64,000 nt of DNA from Caenorhabditis elegans (Eukaryota > Nematoda > Chromadorea > Rhabditida > Rhabditidae), in assembly GCF_000002985.6 (NCBI RefSeq), contig NC_003281.10:806001-870000 (forward strand), in the 5' to 3' direction. A model generated the notes under the pieces. It saw nothing but the letters and a program-made list of their open reading frames with translations, was not told the DNA's origin and did not search any database. The position numbers were made by a program, and so were the translations under genes. How positions within the stretch are numbered: the stretch's first letter is position 1; every line of letters starts with the position of its first letter. This document shows, in pieces, positions 1 through 12,286 of the stretch.

Positions 1-38
1 TTGGTCAATCAGTTCAAAAAAAAAACTGCATATATTAG

Positions 39-2188
39 CTGAACTTCTCTGGAGCTTCTGAAATTTTTATTTTCGAAACCATCACCAGTGACTCTAATTC
101 TTTCAGAGCTGTTCCGAATTCGTGTCCAGTGCGATCAGTGGCTCCATTGTGCAGAATTCCTGTTCTCGCATGCCCAATTTCGATTTCTTCCCACATCAAG
201 ACAAATCCAGCAATAGTCCGACAGCCGATTGAAATCTGTTTCGAACTCAAAAGCCATTCCAAAGAGGTAATATCATTGACCCCCCCCCCCCCCCCCCCCC
301 ATTATAAACAGACATTTTTCAATAAGACTATAATATTCTGAGTATGTCCGGTTGCACATACTCCCCCTTACTATATAGCAATTATTTCACTAGTTGTTTT
401 CGATTATCAGTGTTTCCTACGTAGGCGAAGCTAATGTACAAATTGATTACGTAGCGATCTCCAGGGAGAAATTATGCAATCATCAGGTTCATTGAGTACG
501 ATATTATTGCAGGCCGTCGAAATCTCTACCAATTTCGACCTCAACGACGTGTTCATGTTCAGCGGAGAGAGAAAGGTATGAAAATATTCCCACAGAACAT
601 TAAAAACATTAAAATTGGATTCTTGGGAACTTGAAACTCTTTGAAAAAGTCTTCGAAATAGTATTGAAATGTCTTGAGATTAATAATTATCTCACTTGTT
701 TTTCTTTTTCGGGTGTTTGAACTTTGGGGTTCGCATGACAATTATTTTTATAATTCGAAGTATGTTTTTGGGAATTGAAAAAAAAAACGCTTACAAGATA
801 TCTGGTAGATCAATCTGATCACTTGAACTAAAGTTAACAAAAAAATCAGCTTCACTGATAGTTAATATCTAGATGAATCCGTTTAAAGTCAATGTTAACG
901 AAATGAAGCCTCTTAACCTGATTTTCTGAGTAGGTCTCGACACGATCTCCGGCATTTTGGATTCTATAAGAATTAAAGTTTCGGAAATTTCACATTCTAA
1001 AGTTTACAAATGCAGACAGAATTCATCACGAACATTATTTAATAATTTGTTTCAGGGGGTATTTTTTAAATTTGCCGTGCTCGGGAAATTTGCCGCACAC
1101 ACCTGCAGCATACGGCATCTTAAATATTAACATTAGCCTTTTTTTTTTTGGAAAACCCTCGAATTCCCGTTCCATCTTTTAATTTAGTGCTTATTGCTTG
1201 TCTTTTTTCTATTTAAAAAGTGCTACGCATATGTTCATCCTCTCTCCCCCCCCCCCCCCCCCCCATCATTTTTAAATATACCAGTTTATTTTCGGGACAA
1301 CAATTGCCTTCTTCTTTTTCTTCTTCTTCGCAGAGTCGTCCAGACATCATTCGATAATTAATATCTGTTGGCACTAGGACACCCACGCACCACCACTTAA
1401 TTATTGTTTGTGCCCGCGCGCTTGCACCAGAGCAACCACCAACGGACAGGTGCCAGATACAGGATTAAAATGTCTGAGCTGTTGAAGGGGTTTTTGAGAA
1501 ATTTTTTGGGGGGGAGGGGGGACTTTTTCCAGTGTAAGAAGCGAATTTTATGAGTTCAAAGTTCAAAAAAAGCTAGTTGATTATTTTGTTCAAAATATTT
1601 CTTGAACGGCGTAAAGTAAATATTTTGTGTTGAAATATGTAAAATTTCTCAAAAATTACTTAAATTAGCATGAAAAATTTTTGATGAGGAAAAAAGTTAC
1701 TTTTCAAAAAACCGAGTTTCTTTCCCCTTTAATTTATTATTGCAAATGTCCAAGGTGTTAGAGGTTGGTGGTCTTAGCTTAAGCGGATTAGGCTGTCTGG
1801 GCCGCACGTGGGTGAGGCGAAAATGTGGTAACCGGGCGACCGGGACCATACTAAACACAATGGAAATACGCAAGGGATCAAAGATCGAATTGAATGCTTT
1901 CAGGTGACAATGACAGTTTTACCGGGAGCCACGCGGCGAGTTACGGTGGTTGTGATGGCGTTGAGTGCTGGAAGACTCAATTTCCCAAAGATTTCCTTAA
2001 AGTGAGTTTTCCCATCAACTTTTTCTCTAGAAACTTGTAATTTTCCACACAGATCTCCACAAATTTCGGACCAAACACTTCAACAATCGCTTCGCACCCT
2101 ACCCGCTGCCATTTTCGTCTTGGTGAGTTACTCCGAACACACACTTCCTGTGGGTCAAATCCGAGTCCGTGAAATGCCAAACAAATAA
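39..2188 (+). CDS. trpp-11: TRAPPC11-like trafficking subunit, 3' end only
   Basis: Last four exons of a plus-strand gene that begins left of the window: 39-266, 513-575, 1904-2001 and 2053-2188 (TAA). All joins keep frame and use GT...AG sites. The peptide has the C-terminal beta-sandwich (gryzun) pattern of TRAPPC11, including FMFSGERK followed by VTMTVLPGATRR and ALSAGRLNFPKISL. TRAPPC11 is a subunit of the metazoan TRAPP III complex and acts in ER-to-Golgi transport. The first acceptor (TATATTAG at 31-38) is weak; TTTCAG ending at 106 is an alternative. A minus-strand ORF over 35-262 looks protein-like, but it lacks good splice partners, whereas the plus frame continues through three further exons. 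Identity rests on pattern memory; the symbol (B0412.3 in my recollection) is moderately sure. Confidence 0.72.
576..1903 (+). other. 1.3-kb intron of the TRAPPC11-like gene
   Basis: Large intron between the second and third visible exons. It contains a long homopolymer C run near 1247-1264; a similar run lies in the preceding intron at 280-300. A moderately GC-rich stretch at about 1740-1860 matches no tRNA or snRNA pattern I can see. No other coding signal was found. Confidence 0.6.
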
Positions 2189-5100
2189 GTGAACTTCCGG
2201 AATTTCAGAATGAAAAAATTTCGACATTTTTTTCTGCCGTTTTCCTGTCGAAAAGAAGCAATGCGCGAATTGAAAATGTTTAGGAAAAGTTTTTGGTTCG
2301 GAAACCGCACCGGACGTTATTATAATGTATCCTTGTGATTCATAGAACCCGCGGAGACTTGTGGGCTTTTGGTTCTTCTCTTCGGAAAAGAAGAAAGTTC
2401 TAGGTCCACCCTCACACCGGAAATTGACTATGAGACTCTTGACATTAAGCCTTTACTGGAAATGATTAAGGGAAAAAAATGTTGATCTTTAGCTTACGAT
2501 GTGACTTTCGAGTAGTTTCAATGAACTCTTAATCTTGGAACGGAATGGTACAAAGTAGTAACAAAGATTTTCAAACTTAAAGCGCACTCCCTTGAAAGAA
2601 AACTAGAACAAGTAGAAATAATGCTTTAGCCATTTTCCACCTGTTGTCTTTTTTCCTTTTCATGTTTGCCTGCATGATACATTTATCATTGCGCGATTTT
2701 CATCCGAGTTCAAGGTTTTTGGTTCTTGTTTGGAGGTTATGAAAAAAAACTAAATCGATATTGAATAAAAAGAAAACATTTTCGTTAGTGAGGAAATTAC
2801 CGAATAATATGGAAGCTTCGGCAACTAAAGTGGAATAAGTAAATTTCTATAAAAAAAATGATCAGCTTTTTTTTGAAGTTGGAAATTGCGTTTTTCTAGA
2901 GTATTATTTTTTGCTTAAACGAGTAGCTTGTTCGATTAAAGTGCAAATATATAAATGGTTTTTGGAAAATAAGCTTTTACTTGTATCACACAAAAACAAT
3001 ATTAGAGTTGAATTCATCTGTTGTGTTTTCTTTTGCAAACTAACTCAAATTTTTTTGACTCCCTTCTAATATCTATGTTTCTTATTTAATTTGAGTAGAA
3101 TCATTGACATGCTCACAAGACAGATTGACATTCAAAAAAGGGAAATTTAAATCAAGGCTATGAAGTTAGTTTTCGATATATGTTGTTCCTGAAATCTAGT
3201 GAAATCGGAACTTATTTACTCTTACTATGTCCCAAGTCGCAAACCTTAGAAAGTTCATATATCCGGTGCATTCAAGGAAGTGTGTGTTTGTTACAACTTT
3301 AATATTTAACTCAATTTTTTTTTGCAGCCGAAAGCAAAGGACTTGGCTCCACACCCATAAATCCTATTTTATTCTATGTATTATGATGATTTTAATTTGT
3401 TTACTCGAATTCCGTTAAATAAACTGGTCAGCTTTCAGCTTAAACGTTGTTCTTTTCAACCCGGAAAAATCAGAAACCAACCCGTCATCAGTGATAATTA
3501 CTATTCTTGGCATAATCAGAAGATATTACGTGAGCACGCAAGCGTCCAATTAGGGTACGTACGTCAATGCGGATTCCCAATGGGAGTTCCACTACGTCGA
3601 TGGAATAGGATCTAGTTTTACTTCCGTGCTTCTGATCAGAGATTTGCAAAACAATTTTCAGTGGAAAGTACCTATTTCTATAAAATTGTATATCAATAAT
3701 TTTCAAACAAATCACACCTGTTCGATATGTACACCCAAAAGACAAATGTAGAGCCGAACAGGTGTGAACACTCAGTTTTATCGGTGTCTACTATTTCATA
3801 GAACTATCAACTATAAAAACTAAAACTATATATATATATTAAACATTGAGTTTACTGAAATGCCACACACCTCTGATTAAAATTAATAAAAGCGTATGGA
3901 TTACAGTGCGTTTTTTCCACTTCTACGACTTTAAAGGGGGCGCATTTACGCGCGATGGTCTCGGCATTGGTCTCGCCACGCACCTCAAAAATCAATGGGT
4001 GGCGCGTGTCAAGACCGTCGCGCGTAAATACGCCCCCCTCCCCCCCTTAAAATCGTAGAAGTGAAAAAAAGCACTGTACGAAGAAAGAACAAAAAGGCCG
4101 TAAAAGCATTAAAAAACAGCGAAAACACTTATAAGACAAATAGTTTCCCTAGAATTCATAGCAAGGCTTATTTTTTTGCTAATTTAAGAACAATTAAAAA
4201 TTAAATTATTTTACTAAAATTTTGAAGCACTGATAACTGTTAACTTTTAGCAACTTTATGGTTATGGAAAATTGTTTATTTTTATAAGAAATCGTTGGGT
4301 GAAGAATTTGAGATTAAGAAAGAAGAAAGTTCCATAAAAGTTTCAGTATATCCCAGCCAAAAAAATTCGTGAAAGCAATTTTTTGATTTTAAAGCTAAAG
4401 AAAAAAAAATTCAAGCTAGTAAGAATTGTCAAAATCAAATATAGCTCATTTAAAACCTCAAACGTTGCTTAAACGGGTCGATGCCCACTTTTAGATGAAG
4501 AACGTCCCCCGATGAAGAACGTCGGAATCCGGCACTTGAAGAGAAAAAGTCAAACATTTTTTTGGGTCGAAAGATCGGGGACGCCGGGGGGATCAAACCT
4601 CTTTTGCAGCGGGTCGACCACTTCGATATATTTAAAAGGCTGGCCTTACAATTAGGCCTGCAAGACCAGCTAGAAGTATTTCACGGATTTCAATAATTTC
4701 TTCTATCTTTTTGAAATTCATGTAAACACTTTTCAGATTTTTCAAATTTCAGATTTATGCCAACTCGGCAAAACGGCCTAACTTCATAGCATACTCTTGC
4801 AACTTCTTATCAACAATTAGGCATTTTAGCTTTTAAGCAAACTTTTGCAGCTTTTCAGACGACTTTTGCAATTTCTTAGCAGATGCAAAGCTAAATTTCG
4901 CTCACAATCCCGTTGGTTTTCGCAACTTCTTAACAGCTTTTTACAAAGTTATATAAATGTTTTTATTAAGTTGCAGGAGTTTGCTATGAAGTTGCGACGT
5001 TTTGCCGAGAAGTGTACCCTTTCAATTTTGAATTAGAGAATAAATTTTATTTTTAAGGAATTTACGGTGTTTTGAATGTTCTTACCTCAACAAATGTTAA

Positions 5101-5700
5101 ACAATTGTTACATTTAATCAGAAGCTTGAATCATGTTTTATCAGACCAATTTTTTCTTTAATTATATGTTAGGCTGCTTATTGAGAAATCGAAATGTAAA
5201 AGAAACAAATCTGTAGTTTAATTTGACTAAATTCAACAAGATTTTAAGCTACTTTTAAAATGCGAACAACGACATTTTCGGCAATTTTCAAAATATTCAA
5301 AATGTTCTCAAACCATTATGTTGATAACATTAGGTTGATAATGGCAAGTGACCAGAATAAGTATTGAGTGTGTAGTAAAAAAATTCCGATCAGTCTACAA
5401 TTGCAGATATTTAAAATAAGCGACTATCGGAACTTTTGGCGATTACTGAATTATCGAAAAAATCTGATACCCGAACAGCAATCGCCTTGTTAACTTAATG
5501 AAAATTGAATTAATGAGAAATTACAACTTTCAAGCAGACCTAGAATTATTCACAACGTTTTACTCCTGAAATATATTCGCACAGAATCTTTGAAAAGTAC
5601 AAAAATTTGGAATAAATTTTCATGAACAGAAAACCTATTAGGGGCCAATTCCGCAAAATTTTCTGGAAGCTTCTTTTCTCTACGGTATAGATGAGTTACC
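2189..5700. other. 3.5-kb intergenic region upstream of daf-7
   Basis: No supportable gene. Small ORFs here lack codon structure and splice partners. It holds one palindromic element at 3902-4078. The distal part is expected to contain daf-7 enhancer sequence, but I recognise no specific element. Confidence 0.6.
3902..4078. repeat. Palindromic TA-flanked MITE
   Basis: Inverted arms of about 75 nt: TACAGTGCGTTTTTTCCACT at the left end and its near reverse complement, ending GCACTGTA, at the right. The arms share the block around CTTCTACGACTTTAAAGGGG and GCATTTACGCGCGA, with a loop of about 30 nt. TA at both outer ends fits a Tc1/mariner-type TA target duplication. It has no coding capacity. 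Confidence 0.75.
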
Positions 5701-5719
5701 ACATGGATGTCCAATCGCT

Positions 5720-5810
5720 GCGCAGGCCACGCCCCTCTGAGATCTCAATATGGATATGAGAGCCCGCCTCATTATGGGCGGAGTTCAGAAGAATGGGATA
5801 AAAGGGGGGA
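5720..5810 (+). promoter_or_regulatory. Candidate daf-7 core promoter with GC boxes
   Basis: Two GC-box-like motifs (CCACGCCCC near 5727 and GGGCGGAG near 5777) precede a TATA-like GATAAAAGG at 5797-5805, about 135 nt upstream of the daf-7 start. In this AT-rich region such clustering is unusual. Function is inferred only from position. Confidence 0.4.
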
Positions 5811-5937
5811 ATTCAGTAGTTTAAGCCCTCATTCAAAGTTTTTCTTTGGAAAAAACAACAACTTGTTCAAAGCTTTTTTATTTCTACATCTTCAACTTTT
5901 TTTCGACTGCCCGGTTCAGCCCGCTTGAAGTTCAGCC

Positions 5938-7275
5938 ATGTTCATGGCATCTTCACTCCCGGTGTTTATCTTCCTTCTTTCCCTCCCACATGGTTTGACG
6001 TTCAACTGCACCAACTCAGGTGTTTGTATTGAAAAGATGAAGCAGCACCGAACAGAGTACCTTAAGGTGAGCATTATTTGATCCTGTAAGATCATTCAAG
6101 CTTATCCGGATTTGACGAAACTTTACTAGTCCACTAGTTTGTTTGATCACTGTGATTGTGTCTTACTTTAATGTTTCATTTTACATTCTTTAGAACGAAA
6201 TTCTCGACCAGCTGAACATGAAAGAGGCACCAAAGGGATTGAAGCCAATGGACCCAGAAATGAAGTCAGTCTACCTGGAGATGTATAGGGACTTACTGGA
6301 GAAGGACGAGCAGGATATGGGCGTTGAAATGTCATTCTACACCGCCAAAGATCCAAGTTATGGAGAGAACCCGTCGCAGCTTGTTGCCAAGTTTGACGTC
6401 ACAAATGATTTGGAAAGAAGCGATATTCTTCAGGTATCGTTTGGTTTTTTTTTAAAAAGAATCCTTTTATTAAATTTCAATTATCAAATTTCAGGCCACA
6501 CTCACAGTATCAATTGAGATTCCTGCAAAGGATTCAGGGATGCTTCAAGATGTTCAAGTTCAAGTTTACGAGAAGAACGAGGATGGATCAATGGGAGAGA
6601 TGGTCACTTCTGGAATTTTCGCTACAAAGGGATCCGAACGTATCAGCATTCAACTTCCAATTGATACTGTCAAAAGGTATGACGAGCAAACAAATTGCAG
6701 GCGACTAATTTTAAATATTCCAGTTGGTTCACAATTTCTCCGATCCAAGGTATCTTCGTCAAGGCAATGCTCGACGGGCGCAACGTTGCCCTTCATCCCC
6801 AACAGACCACTGCTGACGTTGACAACATGCGTCTTCAGCTCTCCACTCGTCCAAAGGGGTCCCGCAAACGCCGTTCTCATGCCAAACCGGTTTGCAATGC
6901 CGAAGCACAGTCCAAGGGGTGCTGCTTGTATGACCTCGAAATCGAATTCGAAAAGATCGGATGGGACTGGATCGTGGCCCCACCACGTTACAATGCCTAC
7001 ATGTGCCGCGGGGATTGCCACTATAACGCACACCACGTACGTTTCTTGTTGTCTCATAACGTTTCCAAAATGAAAAAATATTTCAGTTCAACTTGGCGGA
7101 AACCGGACACAGCAAGATCATGCGCGCAGCTCACAAAGTCTCCAATCCTGAGATCGGATACTGCTGCCATCCAACCGAGTACGACTACATCAAGCTGATC
7201 TATGTCAACCGCGACGGACGCGTCTCAATCGCCAATGTCAACGGAATGATCGCCAAGAAATGCGGTTGCTCATAA
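5938..7275 (+). CDS. daf-7: TGF-beta family dauer-pathway ligand DAF-7
   Basis: Five exons (5938-6066, 6194-6433, 6495-6676, 6724-7036, 7087-7275) encode 350 aa. Residues 1-21 are a hydrophobic signal peptide (MFMASSLPVFIFLLSLPHG). A prodomain follows, then the furin-type site RKRR and a mature domain of about 115 aa with the cysteine-knot pattern: CC, YMCRGDCH, GYCCHP and C-terminal KKCGCS. DAF-7 is secreted by sensory neurons (ASI) and signals through DAF-1/DAF-4 to suppress dauer entry and regulate feeding, fat and egg laying. The start is the first ATG after a stop-rich leader and gives a clean signal peptide. The sequence matches my memory of C. elegans DAF-7, which fixes the species. 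It stands alone with large flanking intergenic regions, as expected for a tightly regulated neuronal gene. Confidence 0.97.
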
Positions 7276-7780
7276 ATTCCACTTCCGATTGTCACAAATG
7301 TTAAGTAGTCACCGATTTGTTTCTTCTTAATGAATCAAAATTCATGATTTCAACCCCGTAGTCACATATCCTCTCCTTAGTTGTAGATCCTTCCCTCCAT
7401 CCCGTTCATCCTCAAATCACGAGGAGCTTCTCTTCTGTCGGTCTCCTTTCCCTCGATCTCATCCCAGAATGCTCGCCGAAATAATTATTTCCGAATCGTG
7501 TGTTCACCATTCACCATCCATCTGATATATCCTTTGTCAGCTCTCTCTTTTCGTACCTCGGATCCTTCCACTACCTCCTTCGACAAATGTTGTTCCCCTC
7601 CCGAAAGCAACAATGTGATAGGCAACGACTCCTTCTCCCATTTTTATGTGTGTCTGTGCGTGCGTAGTTGTGTTTTCTGAGATTCAATTTCAACAAACCA
7701 CGCACTTTTTCATCATCATTGACAAGAATATGTTATAAAACACTGTGATTGAGGAATAAATTATTGAGTGCTGTTACACA
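7276..7780 (+). other. daf-7 3' UTR
   Basis: Pyrimidine-rich sequence after the daf-7 stop, running to a canonical AATAAA at 7755-7760. It has no open reading frame of interest. The polyadenylation site is expected 10-20 nt after the hexamer. Confidence 0.7.
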
Positions 7781-9409
7781 TTTTCTTTAGAGTTTTAAAC
7801 TCTAAAAATGGCCACCAGAGGCGCCTCGAGCTTAATTTTTTACTTAAAAATTAAGAAAAAATGGGCAAAATACTTGCAAAAAACGTTCTGCAGCATTTTA
7901 TATAGTTTTCTGAGAAATTGCTTGAACGGTAACAATGAGCTTTAAAGTTCTCATATTTACCACGGTTGTACGATTTAACAAAAATCTCCATACACTTGGT
8001 GTCAGGTCTGGACAGTTCTGTTGCCACTTTGCTAAACAAGACAACTGTTTTCATTGAATTTCATTCCTACAAATACGACAGTAAAGTTTATATTTCCCTG
8101 TTCTCTAGAACATGACATTAGAAACCATTCCCAACAATCGTTTGAAAAAGTTGCATTAGCAAGGAGAAGAATTTAATGTAAAGAGACAAGTAGATAAGGA
8201 TCTTAAGTTGTTCGTTTAGTTCGTTTTTTCGGTGAATGATAGAATGAATACAAAAAGGTATTGAACTGTTCCGAAAAACTATTAGGAACTTCCCGAAATT
8301 AAGTTTTGAAAATAATCACAACTGATTTAACCATTTGGATTATCCAGTTGTTGAACCACATAATCACTTTTCTACTTGAAATCGTTGCCATGTTGCAAAT
8401 CTAGATTGAGATTTAAATCTTCATTGGCTCCAGATTCTTGCCTCAAAAGATGTTTTGGAGAATGTTTGGTTCTTACCAAAAATTTTTGATTATGTACTAA
8501 AATGTAAAAAATGATTTTGATTTCCTATGATTTCCTATGACCTTTCAGTGTTTATTCTCAATTCGGATTGTTTAGCAAAAAAAAATTAGTTCCGGACAAG
8601 TCTGACACAAAACAATTTTATCACTGATCTGAAATTTGTCTCAACTTCTAATTGTAAGAAAAAGCTTGTGCGGTACATATTTGACTCCTGAGTAATATGG
8701 TTATACAGTTTTTGTTACTATCTTCCGAAAAACATCCCCCGCCGCACTATACATTCGGATACATGCGGCGACTTCATGAAAGCCCTAGTCTAATTGCGTT
8801 TTAATAAGAATTTATCCGGATGATCACTGTTTTATAAAGATTGCCAACTAAATTGATATTTTTTATAATTTTCACAAATAAGCGTACTGTATCAGCTCTA
8901 ATTTGCCTCAAGAACTTGCACCACTATAAAAAATGAATTTCTCATGCGTCTAGAGCTCAAATTACGTTTCACTCATTCAGCCATGATTATATCAATGCAG
9001 ATGTAGGCTACACGTTTAGTAGCTTCAGAGCAGCAGCAAGTCTATAAATACCCAAAAAAAATTGGAAAGCCTCTGAATCATTGTGTGTGTGTGAGTGAGC
9101 AAAAGTTCAGCTACAAAAATGGATTTTGATCTCTTGTTTTATGGCTTCAATTATCAACATTTTCAAATTTTAAATTATTTTTTCCCGAAATTTAAATTTT
9201 TCTGACTTTGAATTTTTGACTTTTTGGCGATTAAATGAAGCCATTTTTCGAAATATTTTTTTCTTGGCGAGAGAAAATAATTATATAGAGGAATGGTATA
9301 AAAAGTTCCAAATTTAAAGGGGGAGCTGGATGTTTTTCAAGAGAAAAGAGTACAGTAAGATTTTAATGAAAAATTTCTTTTCAGCTGGAGAAACTTAAAA
9401 TTTTCTAAA

Positions 9410-9780
9410 AAACGGCACATTGCCGGAATTGAAAATTCCCGGCAAATCGGCAAATTGATTTTTGGAAATTTCTGAATTTCTACTTCAATTGGCAAAATTG
9501 AACGCGTCCTACAAATGTTCCTACATCTATTTTGAAAAGTAAGCAAATTCTATGAAAATATTGAAGAAAACGGGAAAAAATTTCAAAAAGGCAATCAAGT
9601 GTTTCCGTCTTATAAAAATTCCTCTAAACATTTCCGGCAAAGCTGATATTCGACGAAAGGCAATTTGGGAATACGCCAAAAATGAAAATTTCCGATAAAT
9701 CGGCGAACCGCCAATTTGCCGATTTGCCGGATTTGTTGACAAAAAAATTGTCGAACGGCAATTGCCACCCACCGCCCACT
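9410..9780. repeat. Dispersed CGGCAAATTGCCG-type repeat, degenerate
   Basis: Many copies of TTGCCGGAATTGAAAA and AATCGGCAAATTG in both orientations. The right end reads ACCCACCGCCCACTG. It belongs to the same family as the bounded element at 19973-20213, but no target duplication is visible. Confidence 0.65.
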
Positions 9781-10788
9781 GGCACTAATTTCAAATACTT
9801 TTCATAGCAAAATCCACCACAGGGACATTTCATAGTCAAAACAATAATTAAAATTAAAATTAAATGTTTTTTTTAAATTTTACTCTGACTGAAATTGATG
9901 ACGAGAAGGTAAATATTCAAATTTCTCGTATAAGACAAACTTCTCCACAAAATCTATTTTCAGGTTACAAATCAATTAGAAAAAAATCCATTCATGCCGA
10001 TTTTCTCATTCCTTTCCTCCTTTTTCTTTTCCTCCTTCATTCAATAGCAATAGCAATAAACTAAGTTTGTCTCAAGGTGGAATGTCCTGTAATGTAATGA
10101 ACAGAAGAACTCCTATTCAGTTCTTCGTCTTCGTCTTCACCTGTCTTCAAGATCCTAATCTGCGAAATGATGGCAACCACATTTCACCATTCAGTTGCGA
10201 ATTTCTTTCATCTGAATGTGAAGAGTTTCGTGTGTCTTCTTGAACCATTCGAATGAATTCGCTGGCAGCAATGCAGGAACTCAGCCAACTTGGCGGATAT
10301 TTTCAAAAACTTGCTGCAGGTATTTGAAAATTTCAAACCGTTAAAAAATGAGCCCTTTTGATTCCGTGACAATTTCTGACGTTTTAAGCTAGACTTTTTT
10401 GAAAGAAATTTTTTTAAATAAACTTTAGAATATCTAACTGATTCTGACTCCAATTCAAAATAAAGAAGAGAGATTTTTCTTTGATATAGAACTACATTTT
10501 TCGCGTCAAAAAGTTTTTGACTTTTTTTTCTCGTTTTAAGAAACTTGTTATAACCTGAAACATGAATTTGAGTAGCGGACGCCTTGGGACGATCTTTTAA
10601 AACATACTAATTTTCTAATTTTCTTTGTGGATTATGTAAGTAAGCGTTGTAGAGTAAGTTACTCCTTTAAAGTAACAAACTATTGTATTATCTCAATAGT
10701 CTTGCAGCATCTATTGCTCTCACACCGCATTAGAGCATACAAGTCATTCGAAAATCATTTTTACGTGCAAGGAGATACTGTGCAATTC

Positions 10789-11030
10789 TTTCCGGCAAGT
10801 CGGCAAATTGCCGGAATTGAAATTTCCGGCAAATCGGTAAATTGCCGGGATTGAAAATTTCCGGCAAATCGTGCAAACCGGCTATTTTCCGATTTGCCGA
10901 ATTTTTCCGAAAAAACGGCAATTGCCGTAAATGTTCGGCAAATTATAGCTTTGCACATTGTTTTTGGAAGTTGCCGGAATTGAAAATTAAAAAACAAAAA
11001 AATTTGCCGAACGGCACTTGCTGCTCTCCC
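10789..11030. repeat. Dispersed CGGCAAATTGCCG-type repeat
   Basis: Dense short palindromes of CGGCAAAT and ATTGCCGG over 240 nt. The right end reads CTCTCCCCTG, like a hAT terminus. No left end or target duplication is recognisable. Confidence 0.65.
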
Positions 11031-11837
11031 CTGATACGTATGTATATCAATTTTTCATTGCTCTCTAAAAAGTGATGTCATTTTCTTGAAGATATTTTTC
11101 CCAGAAAGCTCGGAATCAATAATCGAAGCTGACTTTAAACTTAATTTCAAATGAAATTGTGACGTAGAAATTCTGGAACAATAGGGTTGATCACCATTAC
11201 GAAATAGACTAGGTATGTCATCAATAAGTACGTCAGTTCTTTTTTTGCCTATTTATTCCCCACATGAGCGTCATCTAATACATGCTTACTCTATCAAAAA
11301 CGAAAAATCGGTAAATATTTATGTGTAGGAGCACTTAGAAATATTAGAAAATCACCCGTACATTACCTGTGTGAGGATTTTCGGATGGTAATCCGGATTT
11401 GTCGGTGGGATAACGGGGTTGTGCCAGAGAAAAATGAGGATACCTTATTTTCGCGCTCACTTCAATTCCTATTCCATTTCACATCAACATCAAACATACA
11501 AATTCTACCTATTGCTTACAACTATTATCAGTATTTGATTATATGGATATCGATGAAAGAGGTTGATGTACACATGGTCTAATAACGCATGTTGTTTCAG
11601 ATTTGAGAGTTGTAGTGATAGTTTAAGCGGCGAAACTAAACTTATCGCCATTTTTTTGGAATTTTTTTGAAAAACAATTTCAATGTTTTAGAGGTGTTTA
11701 CTATATTAGGCAGATAAGCAATTCGGTTAGTTAAAAATTTTTTGGTAGGATTGAGTGAAAACTCTTAAAATTGCCGAAAAAGTAGTATTTGGGTTATTAA
11801 GATGCATCAACAGCGATTAGAGCTTGCAGAATATTTG

Positions 11838-12268
11838 AAGATGGAGTAGCACCAGTGGGGGAAGTGTTAAAAAGTACTCATAGGTGCCAAAATGACAGAA
11901 TATCATAATAAAAAAAAAACTTTTCAAAAATTTTTTGAAATTTTTTTATTTACTGTCAAAAAGTGACAATTACTCAGTTTTTGCCACTCATAATTTTGGA
12001 AGTCGACCAAAAAATTTTTTTTCCTACTTTTTTATACTGCAATTTTGTTTTTATTATTTTTATTAAAACATTGTAGGGGTCGGAACATGCGACATTGCTT
12101 TGGATCTCCTTAAAAGCTCTTTTTTTTTTTGGCACTTTGCAAAAATTTGTCCGGAAATTATAAAAAATCTAAAACTTTTTGGAATGTATTATTATTATAT
12201 TAAGTCGTTCTGGATCATTATAAATGTATTTAGACAAAATCCCCAATGGCGCTACTTCACCTTTAAGC
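11838..12268. repeat. Diverged palindromic element abutting dac-1
   Basis: The left end (GGAGTAGCACCAGTGGGG) and the right end (TCCCCAATGGCGCTACTTCACCTTTAA) are inverted copies of the termini of the larger palindrome at 52522-53260. The element ends about 20 nt before the dac-1 start codon. Confidence 0.65.
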
Positions 12269-12286
12269 TGAGCCATAAAATGTAGT

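Larger units (their letters stand above)
7781..11837. other. 4-kb intergenic region between daf-7 and dac-1
   Basis: No supportable gene. It contains a fragment of a GC-rich dispersed repeat (8737-8790) and two clusters of the CGGCAAATTGCCG family (9410-9780 and 10789-11030). The rest is AT-rich with short A/T runs. Confidence 0.6.

Noticed and set aside
35-262. Protein-like minus-strand ORF at the left edge
   Set aside because: It lies opposite an exon whose plus-strand frame continues through three more exons with consensus splice sites and a TRAPPC11-like C-terminus. The minus ORF has no good acceptor or partner.
1740-1860. GC-richer patch considered as a structured RNA gene
   Set aside because: No tRNA A/B boxes, no snRNA or snoRNA box pair and no flanking promoter element could be identified.
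3227-3745. Cluster of overlapping short ORFs upstream of daf-7
   Set aside because: Mutually overlapping on both strands, without introns or protein-like composition.
6650-7057. 135-codon minus-strand ORF
   Set aside because: Antisense shadow of daf-7 exons; crosses the daf-7 introns without splice signals on that strand.
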